From assembly GCF_040544555.1 (NCBI RefSeq), contig NZ_JBEPKD010000008.1, positions 121,027 to 185,026 on the forward strand: a stretch of DNA of 64,000 bases. The letters are read 5' to 3'. Below are positions 44,300 to 51,964 of the stretch, one piece after another. Numbering within the stretch: the first letter of the stretch is position 1; each line of letters opens with the position of its first letter. The position numbers and the translations under genes were made by a program. Under the pieces are notes generated by a model. That model had not been told where the DNA came from. It saw nothing but the letters and a program-made list of their open reading frames with translations, and did no database searches. The DNA is from Halalkalibacter oceani (GTDB lineage: Bacteria; Bacillota; Bacilli; Bacillales; Bacillaceae_D).

Positions 44300-45685
44300 T
44301 TAGAAAGGACCGTAATCGATGAAAACAGCGAGAATGACAAACAGCATCCCTACGACCGTCCAATAGAAGACGAGCGGCATCACAAAACGGATCCATCTCG
44401 TAAACGGCACGCCGCCAATCGCCAGAACGGCCATCAGCACCCCGGAAATCGGAGTAACCATATTTGTAATGCCGTCCCCTAATTTAAAGGCGATGACAGC
44501 TGTCTGCCTCGTCACCCCGAGCATATCAGCCAGAGGCGTCATCATCGGCATAACAACAGCGGCCTGCCCACTGCCTGAAGGGACAAGAATATTGAAGAAG
44601 ATATTAAAGAAAAACATCGCCAGTGCCCCCATGATCGTGCCAAGCTCACTCATCGGGATGAAGATTGCATTGACGACCGTATCGAGGATGAACGCGTTTT
44701 CCATTAAGACGACAACCGCCCGCGCAATTCCGATAATTAGAGCACCATACAAAATGTTTTTCGCCCCGCCCATAAAGGAACGGACGAATTGATTCGGACT
44801 CTGTCTTGAGATGAGGGCGCTCCCAATCGCGTTAATCAGAAAAATGGCAGCCAGTTCATTAATCCCCCACCCCCACGTTAGGGAACCATAAACAAAGGTA
44901 CCGATGCACAGAAAGAAATATAGGATTAATATTTTATGAGCCGTCGTGAACGCCCCCATATCCTCTTCCTTCATATCTTTGTCGGCAAATTTCTGCTCTC
45001 CCATCAAGCTCTGCCCGGGGTCATCAGAGATCCGTTTCACATAGCGAATCACAAATAAAATGGTCACAATACTTAATGCAACAAAAATAAAAACTCTAAA
45101 CAAAGCGCCTGAAAACAATGGCAGTCCGGCAATTTCCTGCGCCACTCCAAGCGTAATCGGGTCAAAGACAGCGGCAGCCGACCCGGAAAAATAACCTAGA
45201 TAAATGATCGAGACACCCGCTATTGCATCCAGTTTTAATGCCCGCGCTAAAATGATTCCGAGTGGAATAAAAGCAATTACCGCGTTGGAGCCGACTCCAA
45301 CCGCTGAAATAATGCCGAACAGCAGACTGACCGAAGCAATCAGCACATATTTTCGATGCCTCGTTTTATCAACCAGCACTTTAACACCCGCATTAATCGT
45401 GCCAGGTTGCTCAATGACAGCAATCGCTCCTCCCATAATGAGCACTAAAAAGATTAAATTAGACGAGGCGATAAGCCCTTGCTGAATTGCAAGAAACAAA
45501 TCCAAAAAGCCCAGGGCCGGCGCCTCTGTAGGCGTGAAGCTGCCCGGAATCACCATTTCAATGTCTCCATCCGAGCGTTCAAACTGCCCGGACGGGATAA
45601 TAAAGCTGCAAATCCACGCTAAGAGCAATAGCGCGAACAAAATAACCATCGCGTCAGGCATGACGATTTTCCTTCGTTTCTCCAT
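44300..45685 (-). CDS. YfcC/ArcD-type basic amino acid or dipeptide carrier (DcuC/AbgT-like)
   Basis: 461 residues with about 12 hydrophobic segments. The family start MPDAMVILFALLLLAWICSFIIPSGQFER and the VPSGSGQAAVVMPMMTPLADMLGVTRQT and GDGITNMVTPISGVLMAVL blocks are typical of YfcC. Members are annotated as arginine/ornithine or C4-dicarboxylate/peptide carriers. First gene of a carrier-regulator-M20 peptidase unit, which argues for import of an amide or peptide that the peptidase cleaves. Confidence 0.9.
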   Translation of the reverse strand: MEKRRKIVMPDAMVILFALLLLAWICSFIIPSGQFERSDGDIEMVIPGSFTPTEAPALGFLDLFLAIQQGLIASSNLIFLVLIMGGAIAVIEQPGTINAGVKVLVDKTRHRKYVLIASVSLLFGIISAVGVGSNAVIAFIPLGIILARALKLDAIAGVSIIYLGYFSGSAAAVFDPITLGVAQEIAGLPLFSGALFRVFIFVALSIVTILFVIRYVKRISDDPGQSLMGEQKFADKDMKEEDMGAFTTAHKILILYFFLCIGTFVYGSLTWGWGINELAAIFLINAIGSALISRQSPNQFVRSFMGGAKNILYGALIIGIARAVVVLMENAFILDTVVNAIFIPMSELGTIMGALAMFFFNIFFNILVPSGSGQAAVVMPMMTPLADMLGVTRQTAVIAFKLGDGITNMVTPISGVLMAVLAIGGVPFTRWIRFVMPLVFYWTVVGMLFVILAVFIDYGPF

Positions 45686-46017
45686 ATATCTCTCCCCTTT
45701 ATAGAATTTTTTACTACTTTTTATAAAAAGAGAATTTTTTACTTCAAAAAGAGTGTATCACAACTTCTCCAGAATGAAAACGTTTTATTTTGAAATGATG
45801 GAACATTTGCTCATCATAAGAAAAGTCACGGCGTCCCGTCCCCGCCAACCCTATTTCCTATTTTTCTAACGATAAATTCTTCATCAGACGACAAAAGCAT
45901 CGTAAAAAAGATCTGTTTTCGACAAACAGAGTTGACATTCCCTTCAAAAGAAATCATCTTTAATTTAAGATCGTTCATTTACAATGGAGTCTAAATACAT
46001 AAAAAAGGAGAAGAAAT
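45686..46017. other. Divergent promoter region between YfcC operon and mscL
   Basis: 332 bp without a gene. AGAATTTTTTACT is repeated exactly (45703-45715 and 45731-45743) 18 bp upstream of the carrier start and is a candidate RpiR site. TGAAAACGTTTTAT near 45776 is cre-like. TTGACA near 45932 may be an mscL -35 element. Confidence 0.55.
45703..45743. promoter_or_regulatory. Direct repeat, candidate RpiR operator
   Basis: Two exact copies of the 13-mer AGAATTTTTTACT, 28 bp apart, immediately upstream of the carrier ribosome binding site. A helical period of close to 28-30 bp fits two bound dimers. Binding by the operon's RpiR protein is inferred. Confidence 0.5.
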
Positions 46018-46398
46018 ATGTGGAAAGAATTTAAGGAATTTATTATGAGAGGCAATGTGTTGGATTTAGCAGTGGCGGTCGTCATAGCGGGAGCGTTTAC
46101 AAGCATTGTCAACGCCCTGGTGGAAAACATCATTATGCCGTCAATCGCCTTGATTTTCGGCAATACGGATTTCACTTCAGAATGGGCCTATCACGGAATT
46201 ACGTACGGCGTTTTCATTCAGGCTATTATCGATTTTCTCATTATTGCAGCGGCCCTGTTTATTTTCGTGAAAGCTTTTAACAAAATCACAAGAGACCGCT
46301 TTGTGAAAAAAGCCGCCGAGGAAGTAATTGAAAAAGAAGACGAGCAGGTCGTCCTCCTGCGTGAAATCAGAGACGCCTTACAAAAGCAATCAAACTAA
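46018..46398 (+). CDS. mscL: Large-conductance mechanosensitive channel
   Basis: 126 residues, standard length. The amphipathic N-terminus and first membrane helix (WKEFKEFIMRGNVLDLAVAVVIAGAFTSIVNALV) and second helix (QAIIDFLIIAAALFIFVKAFNKI) are unmistakable. The charged C-terminal helix EEVIEKEDEQVVLLREIRDAL is present. It releases solutes on hypo-osmotic shock. AAAAAGGAG precedes the ATG. The TAA stop is the first triplet of a dispersed repeat whose end hairpin probably terminates the transcript. Confidence 0.98.
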   Translation: MWKEFKEFIMRGNVLDLAVAVVIAGAFTSIVNALVENIIMPSIALIFGNTDFTSEWAYHGITYGVFIQAIIDFLIIAAALFIFVKAFNKITRDRFVKKAAEEVIEKEDEQVVLLREIRDALQKQSN

Positions 46399-46554
46399 AA
46401 AAACCGCACAGCGGCTTTTCTTAGAAGCGTTGTGCGGAGCTGTTACAATCGTTTAAGAATGGCTGAAAACGGGCTTTTTTCAGCCATCCGCGTAACGCGC
46501 GAAGCCGACGCCCTTCCTCAACAAGCCGAAAAATTTCTACTTTCTTATCTTTTA
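46396..46554 (+). repeat. Dispersed structured repeat, copy 3
   Basis: It starts at the mscL stop codon with an end hairpin (AAAACCGC-ACA-GCGGCTTTT). The GTGCGGAGCTGTTACAATCG unit, the central GGCTGAAAAC/TTTTTTCAGCC hairpin and the GTAACGCGCGAAGCCGACGCC block follow. It ends with CGAAAAATTT...TACTTTCTTATC, which is also seen at 18128 and 50441. Confidence 0.88.
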
Positions 46555-46602
46555 AAAACGTTTTTTACCTTCTATCCCCTCCTCCTTTTTACGAGTAAAA
46601 GG

Positions 46603-47181
46603 TCACTTCGCTCTCACCCGATTCGCCGTATGAAACGCACACATCCGAATATGGTCATCAACGAGGCCAATCGCCTGCATAAACGAGTAGATCGTGACAG
46701 GGCCGACGAATTTGAAATTCCGCTTCTTTAAGTCCGTGCTAATCTGTTTTGATAATGGGGTTTGGGCGGGGATCTCATCCTCGCTTTCCCAATTGTTGAT
46801 GATCGGCTGCCCGTCAACATAGCGCCATAAAAAATCAGAAAAGCTGCCAAATTCCTGTTGTATGGTCAAAATCGCCCGCGCGTTAGTCCGCACCGACTCA
46901 AGCTTGGCAAGATGCTTAATCACATGATACCGCTCTTTAATTGTCTGCAAATCGGCGTCCGTCAGCTCTGCACAATAAGCAAGATCAAAGTGCTGAAAGG
47001 CTTCCTGATAGCCGGCACGCTTTGAAAGCACAATCTGCCACGACAATCCGGCCTGCGCCCCTTCAAGTGTCAAAAGCTCAAAAATATAACGGTCATCATA
47101 GGAGGGGACGCACCACTCCTCATCGTGGTACGCCTGCATCAACGGATTGCCGTTCGGCCATGAGCATGTCTTCTTCATCAT
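46603..47181 (-). CDS. tag: DNA-3-methyladenine glycosylase I
   Basis: 192 residues. It removes 3-methyladenine from alkylated DNA. The family N-terminus CSWPNGNPLMQAYHDEEWCVPSYDDRYIFELLTLEGAQAGLSW matches Tag, including the GLSW motif and the zinc-site Cys/His near the ends (CAFH at the C-terminus). The FKFVGPVTIYSFMQAIGLVDDH block binds DNA. It is a monocistronic housekeeping gene downstream of the MerR gene on the same strand. Confidence 0.96.
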   Translation of the reverse strand: MMKKTCSWPNGNPLMQAYHDEEWCVPSYDDRYIFELLTLEGAQAGLSWQIVLSKRAGYQEAFQHFDLAYCAELTDADLQTIKERYHVIKHLAKLESVRTNARAILTIQQEFGSFSDFLWRYVDGQPIINNWESEDEIPAQTPLSKQISTDLKKRNFKFVGPVTIYSFMQAIGLVDDHIRMCAFHTANRVRAK

Positions 47182-47246
47182 TTATCGCCGTCCTATCCTC
47201 TTTTTACTCTTACTATAGCACGACCAGACAGGCAAACAGCAAGCCG

Positions 47247-48032
47247 TTAGTCCGTGCTTCCCTCATTCTTCCCTTCTGCTTCGAGCGCCTTGGCTGCCTC
47301 GTGCAAAAATGCCTCCTCCTCTTGCGTAAAAACATTCGGAAAGCGGAAATGATCCATGTCGTTCAGGATTCTTTCCTGTTGCTCGATTAGCTGCTTTGAA
47401 AACTCCTCTTCGTCGGCATACTTGAAAACGAGCTCCGTTAGCCCGATCAGTGCCGCTTTCGCTTCCTTCGATTCCGGTGAGATCTTTCGCTGAACAAGCA
47501 CTTTAATTTTCTGTAACAGCTGCATCCATTCATGGTCGAGATGAAGCCATTCCTCCTTCGTCAGATCGTACATCTGCGCGACCAATTCCTCGGAAAAGTA
47601 TTCCTTCATCCATTCCTTATGCTCTTCTTCATGCTTAATACTGTACAAAAACGAGCTGATCATCGCCCAGTTTGGCGCATGGCCCTGCTTTAATAAATGC
47701 TGTACCCTTTCTATCGCCTCAATCGCCCTCTCCAGTTCTGTCCGCTTTTCCGTTAACAGCCGGTGCTGAAGTGATAATGAGCTTTCAAACGAGTGCGGCG
47801 CCGGAGCTTCCTCCTTCAGGAGCCGTTGAATCTCCTGCAGCGAATAGCCAATGAACTTTAACGTCTGAATATGCTGAAGCGTCGCCAGCTCATCCAAGCC
47901 GTAAAGACGGTAGCCGGCCTGATTGTACTTATTCGGCACCAATAGCTCCATTTCCTCATAGAAACGCAGCGTCCTGACCGTCAGCCCTGTACGCTGAGCA
48001 AATTCACTGATCGTATAAGTCGCATCATTCAT
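47247..48032 (-). CDS. MerR-family regulator with TipAS antibiotic-recognition domain
   Basis: 261 residues from ATG 48032 (GGGGGAAGG before it). The open frame to 48167 is rejected because it would include the promoter. The MerR HTH is YTISEFAQRTGLTVRTLRFYEEMELLVPNKYNQAGYRLYG, followed by a long coiled coil and a TipAS-like all-helical domain (MYDLTKEEWLHLDHEWMQLLQKIK; KYADEEEFSKQLIEQQERIL). Proteins such as TipAL and Mta bind drugs and activate multidrug genes. Its own promoter has the 19-bp spacer used by MerR activators, so it is probably autoactivated. Confidence 0.9.
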   Translation of the reverse strand: MNDATYTISEFAQRTGLTVRTLRFYEEMELLVPNKYNQAGYRLYGLDELATLQHIQTLKFIGYSLQEIQRLLKEEAPAPHSFESSLSLQHRLLTEKRTELERAIEAIERVQHLLKQGHAPNWAMISSFLYSIKHEEEHKEWMKEYFSEELVAQMYDLTKEEWLHLDHEWMQLLQKIKVLVQRKISPESKEAKAALIGLTELVFKYADEEEFSKQLIEQQERILNDMDHFRFPNVFTQEEEAFLHEAAKALEAEGKNEGSTD

Positions 48033-48062
48033 GTCCTTCCCCCTTTCTTCTTGACTATCTTT

Positions 48063-48093
48063 ATCATAATGGATCACGTTACGGGAGGCGCAA
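48063..48093 (-). promoter_or_regulatory. MerR-type promoter with 19-bp spacer
   Basis: Minus strand: TTGCGC (48093-48088) and TATGAT (48068-48063) are separated by exactly 19 bp containing CCCGTAACGTGA, a partial dyad. Over-long 19-bp spacers are the hallmark of promoters untwisted by MerR proteins. Confidence 0.68.
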
Positions 48094-48190
48094 GTGGTAA
48101 TCCGGTAGAAAACCTCGAGATGACAGCCTGTTTTCTTCCCGCTATAATGAGGCAAAGAACGTATCAATTGCCTAAAAGGAGGCCGCGGAA

Positions 48191-48841
48191 ATGTCCATTA
48201 TTGAAAAGCTCAGTTTACATAAATATAACCATTTAGCGGTGATTAACGAGCCGGCGGATTACGAGCTGTTTCCTCATCAGCCCTCGACGTTAGCTGAACA
48301 TCATGACGCGATTTTCATTTTTATCGAAACGCTGGCTGAAATGATCTCCTATACGGAGCAGGTGATCGCCAGACAAGCGTTAGCCGAAAAAGGCTATCTG
48401 TTTTTCGCTTATCCGAAAAAAGGAAATAAACGCTACAGTACTTCAATTCACCGGGATGAGATTTTCCCGGCGATGAACGTTGACGAAGACGGGTATGTCG
48501 CCGGGAGCGACTTGAAGTTTTCGCGCATGGTCAGCATGGATGAGACGTTCACCGTCATCGGATTAAAGCGCGAGAAAAAGAAGGCTAAAAAAACAACGGC
48601 GCCAAGCCAGCAAGTCGCCGATTATGAGCAGCATGTAAAAGACGTGGAAGCCTTATTAGCCGCTCACCCAAAGGAGCTTGCTTTCTACCAAAGTTTAACT
48701 CCTGGCTACCAAAAAGACTGGGCCCGTCACATCTTTTCGGCCAGACAGCAAAAAACGCGCGACAAACGCCAGCAGGAAATGATTGAGATTCTTTCGCAAA
48801 ACTACAAATCAATTGCATTGTATCGACAAAGAGAAAAATAG
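48191..48841 (+). CDS. YdeI/OmpD-associated family protein
   Basis: 216 residues. The N-terminal half (IIEKLSLHKYNHLAVINEPADYELF) is a DUF3052-like segment. The C-terminal block LAAHPKELAFYQSLTPGYQKDWARHIFSARQQKTRDKRQQEM is the YdeI/OmpD-associated domain, implicated in resistance to cationic peptides in some bacteria. A strong AAAGGAGG precedes the ATG. It is divergent from the TipAS-type regulator, 158 bp away. The biochemical role is unknown. Confidence 0.85.
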   Translation: MSIIEKLSLHKYNHLAVINEPADYELFPHQPSTLAEHHDAIFIFIETLAEMISYTEQVIARQALAEKGYLFFAYPKKGNKRYSTSIHRDEIFPAMNVDEDGYVAGSDLKFSRMVSMDETFTVIGLKREKKKAKKTTAPSQQVADYEQHVKDVEALLAAHPKELAFYQSLTPGYQKDWARHIFSARQQKTRDKRQQEMIEILSQNYKSIALYRQREK

Positions 48842-48915
48842 CTCATTGCTTTTTTCCAGCGGGGCAGCAGGGAACCACCTGCCGTTATTTTGCAAGCGGG
48901 CTCCCGTCTCTCCTT

Positions 48916-50058
48916 TTAATCGCCGGTCTTTTCACGAAACGAAAACAAAACGAGAAGCGCCGTACACGAAAGCATCAGCAGCGCACTGAACAAAAATGGC
49001 GCGCCAAACTGTTCCCGCGCGAAGCCGGACAGAAGTGAACCGGCAACGACGCCAAGTGAAAAGAACGCATAAAAAATCCCGTATGCCTTCCCGCGGTTGA
49101 CCGCCGTCGAGGCATCGGCCACCATTTGGTTCATCGACGGAAAAACGAGGGAAAAGCCTGTCCCATAAATGAGCATCGCGAGCACGAGCCACTCGATCTG
49201 AAGAACGAAATGAATGATGGTCAACGAGAGCGCAATTAGAACGAGACCTGTAACTACAAGCTTCCAGGCGCGAAACCACTCATAGATTCTGTTAAGCGGT
49301 GTAACAAACACAACGAGCGCCGTTATGCCATATAGACTGAGCAGCATTCCGGTTGTCGCCGTCGTAAAATCAATTTCCCCGACTTTTAATGGCAAGGCAT
49401 AGGCAAGCGTCCCGTTACTGACCATCAGCGCGAACGCGGCCATAGACGCCTGCAGCAAAGGAAGCTGCTTCATCAGCAGCCATACGTCCTGCCACTTCAC
49501 CTTACTGCGCTCAGCAGCCGTGGCCTGCTGCGGAATAGACGGAAAACAAACCAATAAAGCGACAAAAAACAAACCTGCCGTAAAAAAGAAAACCGCGCTA
49601 TATTCGCCCCGTGAAGCAAGCGCCCCGCCAATCGCCGGCCCGGTAATCGCCGCAATGCCGATGGCCGCGCCGGCAAAGGCCATCGTTTTCCCTTTCCGTC
49701 CAGCGCCGGAACGTTCTCCAATCAACGCGAACGCGGCCGGAATCAGAACCCCGCCGGCGAGGCCATGGAGAAAGCGGATGACAAACAGCTGCTCTCCGGT
49801 TTGCGCCAGAGGATAAAGCAGCAGCACAAGCCCGACAGTGACCATCCCGAAGGCGAGCATTTTTTTGTAGCCGAGCCGGTCAATCCAATGACCGCCGATC
49901 ACATTGCCGGCCATATTCGCCAATGAATAAACAGCGACAATGGCTCCCACCAGCACATCCCCCGCTCCCACGCTGACGGCATAAGGAGAGATGATCGGAA
50001 GCTGAATAAATGTATCAATAAACACAACAACAATCAGGACATAAATCAAACGCGACAT
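48916..50058 (-). CDS. Major facilitator superfamily transporter (drug-efflux type)
   Basis: 380 residues from ATG 50058, with AAAGGAGATC before it; the longer frame to 50181 is not membrane-like. It has twelve hydrophobic segments. The DHA1-like motif GGHWIDRLGYKKMLAFGM after helix 2 and RFLHGLAGGVLIPAAFALIGE in helices 4-5 are typical of multidrug/sugar efflux proteins. The substrate is unknown. It may belong to the regulon of the nearby TipAS-type regulator, but no operator evidence supports this. Confidence 0.9.
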   Translation of the reverse strand: MSRLIYVLIVVVFIDTFIQLPIISPYAVSVGAGDVLVGAIVAVYSLANMAGNVIGGHWIDRLGYKKMLAFGMVTVGLVLLLYPLAQTGEQLFVIRFLHGLAGGVLIPAAFALIGERSGAGRKGKTMAFAGAAIGIAAITGPAIGGALASRGEYSAVFFFTAGLFFVALLVCFPSIPQQATAAERSKVKWQDVWLLMKQLPLLQASMAAFALMVSNGTLAYALPLKVGEIDFTTATTGMLLSLYGITALVVFVTPLNRIYEWFRAWKLVVTGLVLIALSLTIIHFVLQIEWLVLAMLIYGTGFSLVFPSMNQMVADASTAVNRGKAYGIFYAFFSLGVVAGSLLSGFAREQFGAPFLFSALLMLSCTALLVLFSFREKTGD

Positions 50059-50510
50059 TACAAGATCTCCTTTATGAGCAAGACACCATGCCTTTTTCGT
50101 CCAGTTTACAATACATCCGCTTCTTGAAACCAGCCAAAGGCGCTGAGCATGAACGACTAGAAAGAAACAGGCAGCATACAATAAGGCAACAGCGCACTAA
50201 GAATGCGGCCACAACCTGGTCATACCCCGGACCTTTTACCATCAAAGTGGAGGATATTCATTGCCGCCACTGCAAAAGCCTGGGCGACTCTAATTTTTTA
50301 AGCAAGAGGTGATCGATTTTTCCTTCAACTAGCAAGTATACCGATGATTAAAGCAAACGGTTTCAAATGCCGATATTAGATGTACTGATGTTTCACAAAG
50401 AGCAAACGCCAAAGGCAGCTTTTCTCTTGCCACCAACCATCTCGAAACATTTTATACTTTCTTATCAATGCAAAACGCCGTTATTACGAAATGACGAGGA
50501 GGTCACTGAA
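50059..50510. other. Intergenic region with no supported gene; contains a repeat fragment
   Basis: 452 bp. A 74-codon frame at 50088-50312 lacks a ribosome binding site and family similarity. A fragment of the dispersed repeat (CTCGAAACATTTTATACTTTCTTATC) lies at 50441-50466. Otherwise nothing recognisable. Confidence 0.6.
50441..50466 (+). repeat. Fragment of the dispersed repeat (3' block only)
   Basis: CTCGAAACATTTTATACTTT and CTTATC match the end block of the copies at 18128 and 46396 with few differences; the hairpin part is absent. Confidence 0.6.
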
Positions 50511-50885
50511 ATGAAAGTAAGTAACCAGCACACCCCATATCCGACGCTATTTGATCACCGCGGCCAGCAAAAACAGACGGCCTTGCACACTGGAAAAACA
50601 TTACCGGTATTAAGAGAACCCCACGACTTGCTGGACATTAGCCATGAGGGACGACAGCTCGACGTGATCATGCGGGATGCGGAGAAAGTCTCGATTCCAT
50701 CAAGCCCGAAGGACGATATCAATGAAATCATGAAAATGTTTAGACCGGAAGACTATGAAACGATGAAAAATCACTTCGCTCAAAATAATCGTAAGGAGGG
50801 CTTCGAATTGCTTCATTCCTTCACGAAACTACTACCTCGTCATCCGGAATGGCTGCAAGCATACAGAGAGTCGGCACAGCGCTAA
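50511..50885 (+). CDS. Hypothetical protein, 124 residues
   Basis: Start at ATG 50511 after GAGGAGG. The frame extends upstream to 50367, but that part covers the repeat fragment and has no ribosome binding site. The protein is hydrophilic with no signal peptide or membrane segment, and the C-terminal half is probably helical (DDINEIMKMFRPEDYETMKNHF; GFELLHSFTKLLPRHPEWL). I do not recognise the family. A hairpin at 50920-50957 follows. Confidence 0.65.
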   Translation: MKVSNQHTPYPTLFDHRGQQKQTALHTGKTLPVLREPHDLLDISHEGRQLDVIMRDAEKVSIPSSPKDDINEIMKMFRPEDYETMKNHFAQNNRKEGFELLHSFTKLLPRHPEWLQAYRESAQR

Positions 50886-51274
50886 CGCCATTCGGATCAG
50901 AAATCGCTCAATCAAATGAGACCGCATAAACGCTCGAATATCACGATTTATGCGGTCCCCAATTATAATTTCTCTTTACCCTTGTGCAGATTTCTAGCGC
51001 CGCTCGCTTTTTATTCTACCAACATCGTCGCCGCTTCATCCGGACAAAATATCCTACCCGAAGAGCCTTTACTACATGCCCACGCCTTTTCTTCCTATTC
51101 ACGCCCATGCTCTGTCCAGTCCTGAAGGCTCTTCCCTTATTTGAACGTGTTCATTTTGGTACTGCTTGTGAGGCCCAATGTTAAAGCTTGGTTAAAGAAT
51201 GAGCCAAGCGTGTAGCAAACGTTCTGAAACGAGTATAATGAAAAAAAGCACAGCAGAACGGAGGTGCGTCGTCC
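50886..51274. other. Intergenic region before the two-component genes
   Basis: 389 bp. Contains the hairpin GACCGCATAAA/TTTATGCGGTC (50920-50957) after the hypothetical gene, and the response-regulator promoter region with direct heptamers at 51180-51197 and TATAAT at 51234-51239. No gene is seen. Confidence 0.6.
51180..51197 (+). promoter_or_regulatory. Direct heptamer repeats, candidate response-regulator box
   Basis: GTTAAAG occurs at 51180-51186 and 51191-51197, an 11-bp period. OmpR/PhoB-type regulators bind direct repeats with this spacing. It lies 37 bp upstream of a TATAAT, suggesting autoregulation of the following response-regulator/kinase operon. A GCTTGG/CCAAGC inverted repeat overlaps it. 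Confidence 0.5.
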
Positions 51275-51964
51275 ATGACATCTCAAAACATATTGGTCGT
51301 CGATAACGAAGAGGAAATCAGGGACATTCTGAAGCTTCATTTGGAAAATGCCGGTATGCAGGTTATTGAGGCCGAATCGGGTCAGCAGGCCCTGTCCGTT
51401 CTGGAGCGCTCATCCATCGACTTGATCGTATTGGACCTGATGATGGAGCATATGGATGGCTGGGAGGTCCTGAATCATTTGACGCAACACGGCCTGAAAA
51501 CCCCGGTGATCGTGCTGAGTGCCAGGCAGCTGGAAGCGGACAAGATCGAAACTCTCGGTCTCGGTGCGGATGATTACGTCACGAAGCCATTCAGTCCCGG
51601 CGAATTAATCGCACGTATCCAGGCCATTTTGCGCAGAAGCAATCCCGCCTTACGAATCAAGCGGTTCAAGCTTGGGGAGGCGATATTTGATGTAGAAGGT
51701 TCGTACATTCAGAAGCGGGCGAAGAAAACCTATCTTTCTCCCATAGAAGCAGCACTTCTGGAGCTTTTCCTGCAAAATCCGGGCAAAGTATTCACGCCCC
51801 GGGAAATTCTTCGCCAAGTTTGGAAGCTCGATCACGGTGACAATAACCCGGTCAAAGTTTATGTGAATTATTTAAGGAAAAAGATAGAAGATAATCCGGC
51901 AGAACCGCAGTATATTCAAACCATTCGCGGCCTAGGCTACCGCTTCATGGAAGAGCCGTCATGA
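51275..51964 (+). CDS. OmpR/PhoB-family response regulator
   Basis: 229 residues. The receiver domain (ILVVDNEEEIRDIL acidic pocket, phospho-aspartate in LIVLDLMMEHMDGWE, KPFSPGEL lysine) is followed by a C-terminal winged helix (YLSPIEAALLELFLQNPGKVFTPREILRQVW; VNYLRKKIEDNP; IRGLGYRF). GGAGGTG precedes the ATG. The stop overlaps the kinase start by 4 bp, so the pair is translationally coupled. Signal and targets are not evident. Confidence 0.95.
   Translation: MTSQNILVVDNEEEIRDILKLHLENAGMQVIEAESGQQALSVLERSSIDLIVLDLMMEHMDGWEVLNHLTQHGLKTPVIVLSARQLEADKIETLGLGADDYVTKPFSPGELIARIQAILRRSNPALRIKRFKLGEAIFDVEGSYIQKRAKKTYLSPIEAALLELFLQNPGKVFTPREILRQVWKLDHGDNNPVKVYVNYLRKKIEDNPAEPQYIQTIRGLGYRFMEEPS

Noticed and set aside
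50088..50312. 74-codon frame with a CRHCKSL motif
   Set aside because: No ribosome binding site, no family recognised, mostly antisense to the upstream region of the MFS gene.
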